Positions 1-10,100 of a stretch of DNA of 64,000 nt are shown here, piece after piece (within the stretch, counting starts at the first letter, position 1; the number at the start of each line of letters is the position of its first letter). The notes under the pieces were generated by a model. It did no database searches and was not told the origin of the DNA. It saw nothing but the letters and a program-made list of their open reading frames with translations. Source of the DNA: Limimaricola sp. G21655-S1 (GTDB taxonomy: Bacteria > Pseudomonadota > Alphaproteobacteria > Rhodobacterales > Rhodobacteraceae); assembly GCF_027213785.1 (NCBI RefSeq), contig NZ_JAPWGO010000018.1, positions 1 to 64,000 of the forward strand, in the 5' to 3' direction. The position numbers and the translations under genes were made by a program.

Positions 1-46
1 TCCACCCATCGCTTCGTCCTCCTCCTGACGAGATAAATCTATCTCA

Positions 47-1867
47 GTGGGCGGAGCACTTCAGTGGGGGCAGACCAATGACGATGAGGCTGAGTCCGCA
101 CGGGACGAGGCGGTCGAAGAGGCGAGCAAGCGCAGCGCTCCCCTTACTGAGTCCGAAGAGCGCCTTATCGAGCGGATGAGAGCCTGGGCCGAAGCCGCAG
201 CCCACCGACCTGACTCGAAGGCGAAATCGATCATCGATTGGATCGAGAAGAATCTGAAGCCCGATGGCGAGTGGAACGAACGCCGTGTCATTCTATTCAC
301 GGAATACCGCACGACACATCAATGGCTTCATCAAATCCTCGCATCACATGGGTTCGGTGGTGACCGGCTCGCTGTCATTCATGGCAGTATGGACCATGAT
401 GAGCGTGAAAAGGTCAAAGCGGCCTTCCAGACAAACCCGCGCGATGCCGATGTTCGCATTCTGCTTGCAACCGATGCCGCCTCGGAAGGTATCGACCTGC
501 AGAACTATTGTAACTGCCTGATCCACGTCGAGATACCTTACAACCCGAACGTGATGGAGCAACGTAACGGCCGGATCGATCGGCATGGCCAACGCCACGA
601 CGAAGTCTTGATCTGGCATCCTGTTGATGGCGGTGTGGCCGCAGGGGACACACTTGGCGGGCATGCCGACGACATCATTCGCGCCCTTACAAAACTCGAA
701 TCCATGCGCGAGGATATGGGTAGCGTAAACCCCGTCATCGCCCCGCAAATGGCAGACCTCATCGAAGGTACGCGGCGCGAGCTTGACACGCAGGAGGCCG
801 AGGCGCGCGCAGCCAAGGCTAAGCGTTACGTTCGTGCGGAACGTGAACTCAAAGACCGTATAGCCAAGCTCCATGAGCGCCTACTTGAAACACGCAAGGA
901 CTTCCACCTTACACCCGATCGTGTATGCGCCGCTGTTCGAGTAGGTCTGGCACTGGCCGACAAGCCATCACTGGAACCTGTCGAATTGGAGGACGCGCCG
1001 TCTGGCACGGTCTTCAAGATGCCATCGCTGACGGGAACGTGGGCGAGATGCATGGAAGGGCTGCGCCATCCCCATACTGGAGAGATCAGGCCGATCACTT
1101 TCGATCATGCCGTCGCCAAGAACCGCGACGATGTCGTGCTCGTCCACCTCAATCACCGCTTGGTCCAGATGTGCCTCAGGCTAATGCGTGCCGAAGTTTG
1201 GGCTCAAGATGATGTAAAGAAACTTCATCGCGTTGATGTCAGAACCGTAGCTGGCGATACGCTTGATACGCCTGCCGTCGTGATCGTTTCGCGGCTCGTT
1301 ATTACTGGCGGCAATCATCACAGATTACACGAAGAGCTCACAGTCTCAGGAGGTTATCTAAAAGCAAATGGCTTTGCGCGAGAAGCGCGGGTATCTCTCG
1401 TGAACGAGTGGCTGGATGGTGCCCGCTCATTGACGGCGCCCGAGGACCTGCTTGCAGAGATGTCCAGCAACTTTGCAGCAGCCAAGGATTCTATCATGCA
1501 GACGGTCGAGGCTCGCTCTCGGGATCGTCTCCGGAATCTCGAAAACACGCTGGAAACGAGAAAGCAGCAGGAGATCAAGAATATCGGCGCTGTTCTTGAT
1601 GAGCTCAGCAAAGCGATCGAGGAAGAACTCGCGAAGGAATCCAAACCCGAGCAACTCGACTGGATCAAACAGCTACTGGAAGACGAGCGCACGCAAGTGC
1701 GACGTGACAATGAAGCCTTGAAGGCGCGCCTCGCCCGTATTCCAAAGGAGAGGGAGCAGGAAATCGAAGCGATCGAGCGACGCTACGATGGTTTTGCGGC
1801 GCGGACCTTTCCCGTCGCCGCCATCTTTCTCGTTCCTGACTCGCAGGTTTCTGGAGGCGCCGTATGA
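47..1867 (+). CDS. drmD: DISARM SNF2-family helicase DrmD, C-terminal part
   Basis: C-terminal half of the SNF2-type helicase of class 1 DISARM, a nucleic-acid-dependent ATPase of the anti-phage complex. Helicase-C motifs are visible: VILFTEYRTT near residue 80, LLATDAASEGIDLQ near 145 (motif V) and QRNGRIDRHGQ near 175 (motif VI), followed by a long charged coiled coil (about residues 470-590). The Walker A half is not in this frame. The frame has a stop at 26-28, so the GTG at 47 is only the first possible start; the true N-terminal half must lie upstream, perhaps in another frame. Its stop overlaps the drmMI start by 4 bp (ATGA). Identity rests on the helicase motifs plus the complete drm neighbourhood. 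Confidence 0.85.
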   Translation: MGGALQWGQTNDDEAESARDEAVEEASKRSAPLTESEERLIERMRAWAEAAAHRPDSKAKSIIDWIEKNLKPDGEWNERRVILFTEYRTTHQWLHQILASHGFGGDRLAVIHGSMDHDEREKVKAAFQTNPRDADVRILLATDAASEGIDLQNYCNCLIHVEIPYNPNVMEQRNGRIDRHGQRHDEVLIWHPVDGGVAAGDTLGGHADDIIRALTKLESMREDMGSVNPVIAPQMADLIEGTRRELDTQEAEARAAKAKRYVRAERELKDRIAKLHERLLETRKDFHLTPDRVCAAVRVGLALADKPSLEPVELEDAPSGTVFKMPSLTGTWARCMEGLRHPHTGEIRPITFDHAVAKNRDDVVLVHLNHRLVQMCLRLMRAEVWAQDDVKKLHRVDVRTVAGDTLDTPAVVIVSRLVITGGNHHRLHEELTVSGGYLKANGFAREARVSLVNEWLDGARSLTAPEDLLAEMSSNFAAAKDSIMQTVEARSRDRLRNLENTLETRKQQEIKNIGAVLDELSKAIEEELAKESKPEQLDWIKQLLEDERTQVRRDNEALKARLARIPKEREQEIEAIERRYDGFAARTFPVAAIFLVPDSQVSGGAV

Positions 1868-4800
1868 ATACGATGAGCTTGCATGGCGAGTGGCTTTCGC
1901 TGATCGACATATCCGGTCCATTCTTGGCGGAACCGGTTTTGAAGGATGTGTTTCCCCAAGGACTCGATGAAGTCGACGTCGAGAAAAGAAGGCTCTTGCG
2001 CCAGGCATATGAAGAATGGCGCGATGCAATCGAACTCGGCGAGGATGATTTGTCGGCGATACACCAAGCCTGGGTCGATCTCGTTTTGCGGCAAGGACTG
2101 GAGCTAGACGAGGATGGCGCCGGTGACGTCCTGAAAGCTGGCAACGAGCTTCCCGAAGCACTGGCACATCGACTGCCTGAGTATGCCATTACCCTTAGTC
2201 CTGACTACGCCGTTGTCGATGATCGCAATGGCGACAGCGCTCTTATGCTCATCAAGGCATACGCCCACGATGCCGCTCTTGATAAACCGTTGAACTACGA
2301 TGGTTGGGCTGCGAGCCCCGCTGAACGAATGGTGGAGCTCTGCCGGGCTACTGGTACGAGACTTGGTCTGGTCACCAATGGTGAGCAATGGATGCTGGTC
2401 GATGCGCCCGTCGGCGCTGTGACGACTTTCGCTAGTTGGTACGCAAGCCTCTGGAGCCAAGAGCCGAAGACCCTGCAGGCCTTTGTCAGTCTCCTTGGCG
2501 TTCGGCGCTTTTTTACTGGTAGCGATGAGCAGTTGCCGGCTTTGCTCGACGAGTCGCTCAAGCTCCAGGACGAGGTTACGGATGCACTTGGCGAACAGGT
2601 TCGGCGCGCCGTCGAAGTCCTAATCCAAGCGCTCGACCGCGCCGACCTCGATATTAATCGCGAACTGCTTGCTGGCGTAGAACCGACAGAGCTCTACGAA
2701 GCCGGGCTCACCGTGATGATGCGGATCGTTTTTCTGCTGTCGGCCGAAGAGCGCGATCTGCTGCTTCTAGGCGATGAAACCTACGAAACCAATTACGCGA
2801 TATCGACGCTGCGCTTACAGCTGCGCGCCGAGTCCGAAGAAATTCTCGAACGCCGCTATGATGCATGGTCACGGCTTCTAGCGATCTTCCGCGCCGTGTA
2901 TGGTGGCGTCGATCATGAAGAAATGCGATTGCCTGCCTTGGGTGGGTCGCTGTTTGATCCCGACCGCTTCCCTTTCCTGGAAGGGAGACTGAAGGGTTCA
3001 CATTGGCGCGCAGACCCCGCGAAGCCGCTTCCAATCGACAATCGGACGGTGCTGTTGCTTCTGGACGCAGTGCAGCTATTCCAGGGGCGTACGCTGTCGT
3101 ATCGCGAACTGGACGTCGAGCAGATCGGCTATGTGTATGAAGGTTTGTTGGAGCGCACCGTGGTTCGGGCCAAAGAAGTCACGCTGGACCTCGACGCGAC
3201 CAAGAGCGCCAAGAAACCATGGGTGACGCTCGACGAGCTGGAAGAGGCCGCTGCGAAGAGCGCGGATGCAATCGCGGCTCTATTGAAAGAGCGGACCGGC
3301 AGTTCGCACAGCCGGGTAAAGAACGATCTCAAAAAGGCAGTCGATGCCGCCGATGCCGATCGCTTGTTGACGGCTTGTCATGGTGATCAGGCCCTAAGAA
3401 ATCGTATTAAACCATATTTGCATCTTCTGCGTACGGACCGCTGGGGCTATCCGTTGGCCTATCCGATCGGGACCTTCATGGTTACGACGGGAACAGATCG
3501 CCGCGAAACGGGAACGCACTATACGCCGAAATCTCTTACCGATGCGATCGTTAAAGAGACGCTCGAACCGCTTGTCTATGTCGGGCCGGCAGAGGGAAAG
3601 CCGCGGGAAGAATGGAAGCTGAAATCACCTTCGGAGCTGCTTGATCTCAAGATTTGTGACCCGGCGATGGGTTCCGGAGCATTCCTCGTGCAGGTTTGCA
3701 GGTGGCTTGCCGAGCGTCTGGTCGAGGCCTGGCGAGAGGCGGAGGCGAACGGAAACGCCGTCTCGTCTGAGGGCATCGTCGTCGAGAAATGCAATGGACG
3801 TGAACCTCTCCGCGAGGATCCGGAAGAGCGGATGCTCACCGCGCGCCGCCTGATCGGCGAGCGCTGCCTGTATGGCGTCGACGTCAATCCACTTGCAGTC
3901 GAGCTTGCGAAGCTCTCGATTTGGTTGATCACGCTTGCGAAGGGGCGACCGTTCGGATTTCTAGATCACAATCTACGATCAGGTGATAGCCTGCTTGGTA
4001 TACACGACATAGACCAGCTCCTTTATCTGGAAATGAAGCCAGGAATGGGTAGTAGCAGGAAGCTATTTGCGTCGAATATTGACCAAATCGTTAAGGAAGC
4101 AATCGATCTTAGGTTACAGCTTCGAAGAAGGCCAATTCGCGACATACGCGATGTCGAAGCAATGGCCGCACTTGATGAGCAGGCGCGCCAAAAACTAGCC
4201 TTGCCTGAGTTGATCGCCGATGCCTTGATTGGAGAAATTTTGGCAGCCCGTGGAAAGGCAGTAGATACGACTTCCATATCTATAGATGCCGGGCGCGCTA
4301 TTGAAGGCGACAGCGATTTGATCGGAGCGCTGCGTACCCAAGCACTAGAAGGTTTAGGTGCCGACCTGACCCATGGAAGAGTCCGAAGATACCCGTTTCA
4401 CTGGCCCCTTGAGTTTCCTGAAGTTTTTCAAACCGATAGACGTGGGTTCGACGCCGTCGTTGGGAATCCTCCCTTTATGGGTTGCAAATATATTTCCGAA
4501 AGCTTTGGTGATGCATACTTTAAATATCTTGCGGGCAGATTTGAGAAGTCAATAGGGCGCGCCGATCTTGTTGTTCAATTCTTCCTTCGGGCGATGCAAA
4601 TATTGAACGATCCTGGTTTTTGCGGGCTGATTGGAACAAAGTCTATATCGCAAGGCGATACGAAGGAGGCCGGTCTGCAAACAATAATAGAGATGGGAGG
4701 AAAAATCTACTGCGCGAATAAGATGCTTCCTTGGCCCGGCACGGCATCTGTCGTGGTCAGCGTCGTCCATTTTTCCAAAGGACATCAATCTTTGCCATCG

Positions 4801-5802
4801 CGTATCAATGGCGAAGTTGTTACCGGCATCGATTCCTCCTTAAGCTTAGATGCAGGGCTTGGTAGAATTGCGCCGCTTGCGGAAAAGTCGAGGCTTAGCT
4901 TTATTGGATACATGCCGTTGGGAGAAGGTTTCGTAATTGACGGTGATGAGGCGAGGGCGCTCATAGAATCGGACCGCAAGAACATTGAGATCGTAAAGAA
5001 ATACTTAACAGGAAAAGACTTTAACACGCAAACTGATAGGCTTGGTCATGAAAATATTATTGACTTCGGCGCCATGTCGATTGAAGAGGCGGAAGAATTT
5101 GTCGAGCCGCTAAAAGTCATTCGGGAAAGGGTAAAACCCTATCGTGACAAAGTTAACCGAAAGGCAAACCGTGAGAAATGGTGGCAGTTCGCTGAGGTTA
5201 GGCCTGGACTTCGCTCCGCCATCGCGGGGCTTGATCGAGTACTTGTTGTACCAATCGTTACGAAGCATATCAATTTCGCTTTTGCCGATGCTTCGATCTG
5301 TTTTAGCAACAAGTTTTGCATTATTCCTACCGAGGAGTACTCTGTTTTCGCTCTCTATCAATCATCAATTCATTTTGATTGGGTCTTGCGAAATCATACT
5401 ACGTTGGGAAAGACATTAAACTATACACCGAAGTATTGCTTTGAGACATTTCCTGATCCTCAGGATATCTTCGTCGGGGGAGATCGGCAGTTTAACAGTC
5501 TCGGGCGTATTGGATTAGAATATCATAATCTTAGGGATAGCATTCAGTCAGATCGAGGGATTGGCCTGACAGGCTTATATAACTTATTTCATTCCAGTGG
5601 GTGTTCCGACGAGGACATTTGCTCCTTGCGGAGAGCTCATAGGGATATGGATCAGCTGGTATTCGAAGCCTATGATTGGGGTGATTTAGTTTTGGATTAC
5701 GAATTTGCAGTTACGGATAGGGGCGAAATGTATTCCATAGCGGAGCCGGTGAGGGATAAGGTAGCTGGTCGGCTGATCGAGCTAAACAGGCGAAATATAT
5801 GA
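1864..5802 (+). CDS. drmMI: DISARM adenine-specific DNA methyltransferase DrmMI
   Basis: Large (1312 aa) N6-adenine methyltransferase of class 1 DISARM, expected to mark host DNA as self. The SAM-binding motif DPAMGSGAFLVQV is at about residue 599 and the catalytic NPPF motif (NPPFMG) at about 867. GTHYTPKSL just before motif I is typical of Eco57I/type IIG-like methylases. The N-terminal ~500 residues and the C-terminal region probably hold regulatory and target-recognition functions. The start overlaps the drmD stop (ATGA). From about 4.0 kb onward the codon use is visibly more AT-rich than in the first half, suggesting a target-recognition part of different origin. Confidence 0.93.
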   Translation: MNTMSLHGEWLSLIDISGPFLAEPVLKDVFPQGLDEVDVEKRRLLRQAYEEWRDAIELGEDDLSAIHQAWVDLVLRQGLELDEDGAGDVLKAGNELPEALAHRLPEYAITLSPDYAVVDDRNGDSALMLIKAYAHDAALDKPLNYDGWAASPAERMVELCRATGTRLGLVTNGEQWMLVDAPVGAVTTFASWYASLWSQEPKTLQAFVSLLGVRRFFTGSDEQLPALLDESLKLQDEVTDALGEQVRRAVEVLIQALDRADLDINRELLAGVEPTELYEAGLTVMMRIVFLLSAEERDLLLLGDETYETNYAISTLRLQLRAESEEILERRYDAWSRLLAIFRAVYGGVDHEEMRLPALGGSLFDPDRFPFLEGRLKGSHWRADPAKPLPIDNRTVLLLLDAVQLFQGRTLSYRELDVEQIGYVYEGLLERTVVRAKEVTLDLDATKSAKKPWVTLDELEEAAAKSADAIAALLKERTGSSHSRVKNDLKKAVDAADADRLLTACHGDQALRNRIKPYLHLLRTDRWGYPLAYPIGTFMVTTGTDRRETGTHYTPKSLTDAIVKETLEPLVYVGPAEGKPREEWKLKSPSELLDLKICDPAMGSGAFLVQVCRWLAERLVEAWREAEANGNAVSSEGIVVEKCNGREPLREDPEERMLTARRLIGERCLYGVDVNPLAVELAKLSIWLITLAKGRPFGFLDHNLRSGDSLLGIHDIDQLLYLEMKPGMGSSRKLFASNIDQIVKEAIDLRLQLRRRPIRDIRDVEAMAALDEQARQKLALPELIADALIGEILAARGKAVDTTSISIDAGRAIEGDSDLIGALRTQALEGLGADLTHGRVRRYPFHWPLEFPEVFQTDRRGFDAVVGNPPFMGCKYISESFGDAYFKYLAGRFEKSIGRADLVVQFFLRAMQILNDPGFCGLIGTKSISQGDTKEAGLQTIIEMGGKIYCANKMLPWPGTASVVVSVVHFSKGHQSLPSRINGEVVTGIDSSLSLDAGLGRIAPLAEKSRLSFIGYMPLGEGFVIDGDEARALIESDRKNIEIVKKYLTGKDFNTQTDRLGHENIIDFGAMSIEEAEEFVEPLKVIRERVKPYRDKVNRKANREKWWQFAEVRPGLRSAIAGLDRVLVVPIVTKHINFAFADASICFSNKFCIIPTEEYSVFALYQSSIHFDWVLRNHTTLGKTLNYTPKYCFETFPDPQDIFVGGDRQFNSLGRIGLEYHNLRDSIQSDRGIGLTGLYNLFHSSGCSDEDICSLRRAHRDMDQLVFEAYDWGDLVLDYEFAVTDRGEMYSIAEPVRDKVAGRLIELNRRNI

Positions 5803-5984
5803 CCACAGACTTTAGATTCGATACTCTCAACTCATGGATTGCATTCAAAGGTTGCGTTCAAATTTTTCAGTTTCCTTTTGTGGCATTCGACTTTCGACAA
5901 AAGTTTGATTGTTGGCCCAGTGTTAGCTTGTCCGAGGGCTGCTTTGGTCGATCGTGGAACGAATGTAGTGAGGTTAAGTGGTAA
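5799..5984 (+). CDS. Possible 61-aa bridging peptide in the DISARM operon
   Basis: A 61-codon frame whose ATG overlaps the drmMI stop by 4 bp (ATGA) and whose TAA overlaps the next gene's GTG at 5978. The overlaps would fit translational coupling across an otherwise ~175-bp gap. The peptide is rich in Phe, Trp and Cys with no recognised domain, and the DNA is AT-rich like the end of drmMI, so it may equally be a decayed tail of an older drmMI. No function is claimed. Confidence 0.25.
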   Translation: MTTDFRFDTLNSWIAFKGCVQIFQFPFVAFDFRQKFDCWPSVSLSEGCFGRSWNECSEVKW

Positions 5985-7195
5985 GGGTTGTTCCTTTCAT
6001 TGAATTGCCGATCGCCGATCTCTTGATCGATGCGGTCTACGAAGGTGCACCTGGTGGCCAGCTTTCAGGTGAGGCGCTTTCGAAGGTACTGCCTGGCACA
6101 GGAAATCTTGGTGGCTTCCGTGCGTCGGGCCGAGGTGACGACAAGAAATCCGTAGTGCTCTACACGAGTGGCGAGGATGCGGATTGGCCCGATCGGTTGG
6201 ACACCAGCACCGGGCAGTTTGTCTACTACGGCGACAACAAGACGCCGGGCCACGAGCTTCATGATACCGATCGCGGCGGCAATCGGATTCTAAGGCGGGT
6301 TTTCGACCTTCTTCATTCCAGTCCGCCTCAGCGGGATCGTGTTCCGCCGTTCTTCATTTTCAGGAAGTATCCGACGGCGACCAGCGCACGCTCCGTGCAG
6401 TTCAAGGGACTTGCCGTTCCAGGCTTCATGGGGTTGCCCGCTACGGGCGATCTCGTCGCCGTTTGGAAGACGACGAAGGGGCAACGCTTCCAAAACTATC
6501 AGGCAACATTTACGGTCCTTGATACTGAGGTCATCTCGCGCGCGTGGCTCAATGATCTCGCGGCTGGCAATAGCCTGACTCCGAATGCGCCTAGCGCTTG
6601 GACTGACTGGGTTTTGCGCGGTCGGTACCGAGCCTTGGCAGCGGAAAGTACGACCGTCATTCGTGAGGTGTCGAGCCAAATACCAGATACCGCCACGAAA
6701 ATTTCCATACTCGAATGCGTTTGGGAACACTTCAAAGACACGCCTCTGGCGTTCGAGGCATTCGCAGCGCGCGTCTTTCAGATGCACGATCCTCGCGTGA
6801 TCGTAGATGAGGTGACACGCGCTTCCGTTGACGGGGGTCGCGACGCGGTCGGGCGATATCTGCTCGGTTTAAGCGACGATCCGGTGTACGCAGAGTACTC
6901 CTTGGAAGCTAAGTGCTATCGACCACCACTGATCGGCGCGACAGCAAATACTGTGGGCGTAAAGGAGGTCTCGCGTCTGATCTCCCGCATACGCCATCGG
7001 CAGTTCGGTGTTCTAGTGACGACATCGGTGATCGGGCGCCAGGCCTATGAAGAAGTGCGGGAAGACCGCCACCCAATCATTTTTCTAAGTGGCAAAGACA
7101 TTGCAGACATACTGACGGCCAGCGGCTTCAACACGCCGGGGTTGGTCAAAGACATGCTTGACCGCGAGTTTGCGGTTTCGGGAGGTGCGAGATGA
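5978..7195 (+). CDS. AspBHI/Mrr-like modification-dependent restriction endonuclease
   Basis: A 405-aa two-domain protein. The N-terminal ~200 residues, including the FVYYGDNKTPGHELHDT stretch near residue 80, resemble the AspBHI N-terminal (SRA-like) domain that recognises modified cytosine. The C-terminal part is an Mrr-like PD-(D/E)XK nuclease: DGGRDAVGRY near residue 285 and LEAKCY near 310 give the D...ExK residues. It should cut DNA carrying modified bases (type IV-like). The GTG start follows an in-frame TAA directly (5975-5977) and has a TGAGG ribosome-binding site. Its stop overlaps drmA (ATGA), so it is an integral operon member between drmMI and drmA. The AspBHI assignment is from pattern memory. 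Confidence 0.75.
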   Translation: MVRVVPFIELPIADLLIDAVYEGAPGGQLSGEALSKVLPGTGNLGGFRASGRGDDKKSVVLYTSGEDADWPDRLDTSTGQFVYYGDNKTPGHELHDTDRGGNRILRRVFDLLHSSPPQRDRVPPFFIFRKYPTATSARSVQFKGLAVPGFMGLPATGDLVAVWKTTKGQRFQNYQATFTVLDTEVISRAWLNDLAAGNSLTPNAPSAWTDWVLRGRYRALAAESTTVIREVSSQIPDTATKISILECVWEHFKDTPLAFEAFAARVFQMHDPRVIVDEVTRASVDGGRDAVGRYLLGLSDDPVYAEYSLEAKCYRPPLIGATANTVGVKEVSRLISRIRHRQFGVLVTTSVIGRQAYEEVREDRHPIIFLSGKDIADILTASGFNTPGLVKDMLDREFAVSGGAR

Positions 7196-10100
7196 GTGTT
7201 GAGGCCGAGAAGCAGACAAAAAGCGCATGGATCGTTCAAGAGCAGAAGGTCCAGCTCGATGGTTTCGCGTTTCCTGCTTTTGCGTTCCGTTTGAACGGTG
7301 ACCCGAAGCTGCGTTCGGGCTTGTCGATCGGTGACTGGGTTATCTTCGTCGGTGGAACTTGGAACGTGACGCGGCTTGGACGTGTGATGCGCGTTCGCTT
7401 GGACCGTGATGGTCTGACCGTCTATCTCGACAGATTTCAAGGACTGGAGAAACCGATCTCGGCATCGAGTATCGGGCTTTCGTCGCCGGCGAAAGGCGAC
7501 GTCTCGCGCCTGGCGTGGGATGACTTCGAAGCAGCGGTATCGAAAGCGTTCGGTATAGCCGTCGCAGACGTCAAGCCGATCGAGGATCAGGCCTATATCC
7601 GGGAACTGCTTCAGTTGGCGGTCATGGACGATCTGCTCGGGCCCGCGAATGGACCGCACGAGCAGATTATCGATATGGGCGTGCGCGATCGGTACCTCGT
7701 TGGAAAACTCGCTCCGCGTCAAACTGCGACCGGTACATCGGGTGGCGTCGAGGGGCTTGAAGGGCCGCTTGAGCTAGAAGCCGAGGAAGACGAAGAGCCT
7801 GATGATCTTCAGGTTCACACTGGCCGCCATGAGACCGGTGCCGAGTTCGAGACAACGACTGGGCGCGTCGACGCCGAGGCTGAGGCGGCCGAAGAGATCG
7901 ATGCCGGCAGTAACCAGTCGCTCGTGCCTTCGAGTATGGGACTGACTTTCTGTGTCGATGGCGATGTCGAAGCGATTGAGGTCGAAGCCCTGTGGGGTAA
8001 GTACGTTCGCGAGTACGAGCACGAACACACCAAAACGGTGAACCGAAAAATACGCGATGGCGAAGGCAATGTCGTAGAGAAACGTCAGGAAGAAATCAAA
8101 GCCAAGGTCTGGCAACGCGTGCCTTGTGGCGGGACCGTGAAGATCTCATTGAAGGAAGGGATCATCAAAGGGCAAAAACCGGATGCCGGCAATCCCGAAG
8201 TGCGCATTCAAGGAACTGTTCGTGGAAAGAATGCGAATGGCGACCGGATCGTCACGATCTTCTTGGTGAACGCCCAAGAGGAGCCAGAAGAAAACAAGGA
8301 CAGTGCATGGGTTTTCCAACCGGAGATCGTCGTGCGCTCTCAAGGCGGAACCACAAGTAGCGCGATCTTTCGTCGTAGGTTGGCGATGCCGACCAAAGGC
8401 GACGATCCTGAACGCGATGCATTGGAAATGGTCTATCGCCGGCAGGTCGAATTTGCAGCCGGCCATGGCGTAGCCGTACATGCCGACACACTTACCGACG
8501 ATCCTGAAAGTGCATTCGAAGTTCGAACGGTGATCATGCCCCAATACGAGGTGCCGGTCACTGAGACCCCAGGTTCGAAAGCGGAAGATCGGCCAGCAAT
8601 GAAGAAGATGATCGCCGATGGTCATCTCGACATGAATGAACTCGCGGAACTCGAACGTGATGAGTTGATCGCTGCGCTGCAAGTCCTCACCGCGGATTAT
8701 CGCGCATGGATTGAGGAGCAGGGGTCTAGGATCGGAGCCGATGTCCTTGGCCACGACACCCAAGCAGCTGCGGCTCTCGCTCGCTGTAAGGAGATCGAAG
8801 CAAGACTAGCTCAAGGCATCGCCGTGCTCGCCGATCCGTCCGACGACAAGGCACTAAAGGCGTTCCGTTTTGCCAACTTGGCGATGGCGCGGCAGCGCGT
8901 CCAAAGTATGTATGCCTTGTCTCGGCGACGTGGCGAGACAAAGGATTTAGCTGATTTCGATATTAGGAAGAACCGTTCCTGGAGACCGTTTCAGCTCGCC
9001 TTCGTCCTGCTGGCGCTTCCGTCTCTGGCAGACCCCGCTCACGCGGATCGCACCAAACCTCTGGATTCCCTTGCTGACCTTCTGTGGTTCCCAACCGGCG
9101 GCGGCAAGACGGAAGCCTACTTGGGTGTGGCCGCCTTCGCGATGGCGATCCGTCGTCTTCAAGGAAAGCTCGGCGGTTACGACGGCACCCGCGGACTTGG
9201 CGTCGTCATGCGCTACACCCTGAGGCTTCTGACGCTTCAGCAGTTTCAGCGGGCGTCAGCGCTTATCTGCGCGATGGAGGTGCTAAGACTGGAGGCCATC
9301 GCGTCAGGCGACACGAGCCTCGGGAATACGCCATTCACCATCGGGCTGTGGGTCGGAAACAAAGTGACACCAGGATCGACTGACGAAAGTCACAGTGCGA
9401 TCAAAGATATCCGTGATCCCGATAAGTTCGATGCGGGAAGCACATCGCCCGCGCAACTTACAAGCTGTCCTTGGTGCGGCAGCGAGGTTTCCGACAAACG
9501 CGACATTTTCGTCGATAAACCGCAGAAGCGAACGATAATCTACTGTGGTGACAAGAAGAGTCGCTGCATTTTCTCCAAGGGGCAGTCGAGCGGCCGGCCC
9601 CATCCTGGTATCCCCGTAGTCGTCGTTGATGAAGAGATTTATCACCGTCCGCCGTCGATGATGATCGCGACGGTCGACAAATTCGCGCTGATGGCTTGGC
9701 GGGGAGAGGCACGGAATTTGTTCGGGCGCGCGACCCGTGAGTGCCCACGTCACGGTTTGCTCTGGCCGGGTTCGGATTGCAGCGGAAATCATCCGGCGAG
9801 TAAGGGATTGCCGCGCACCGAAGCGAAATCGATCAACCCGCTCAGGCCCCCCGATCTTATAATTCAGGACGAATTCCACCTGATCAGCGGACCACTGGGT
9901 ACGATGGTCGGCCTCTACGAAACCGCAATCGACGAACTCTCGGGTTGGAAGCTCGACGGCAAGGTCGTGAAACCGAAAATCATCGCTTCGACGGCTACCG
10001 TTCGGAAAGCGCCCGAACAGGTCAATAATGTATTCATGAGACGTGTCGCGGTATTTCCGCCGCATGGCTTGGACATCGTTGACAACTTCTTTTCCGTGCA

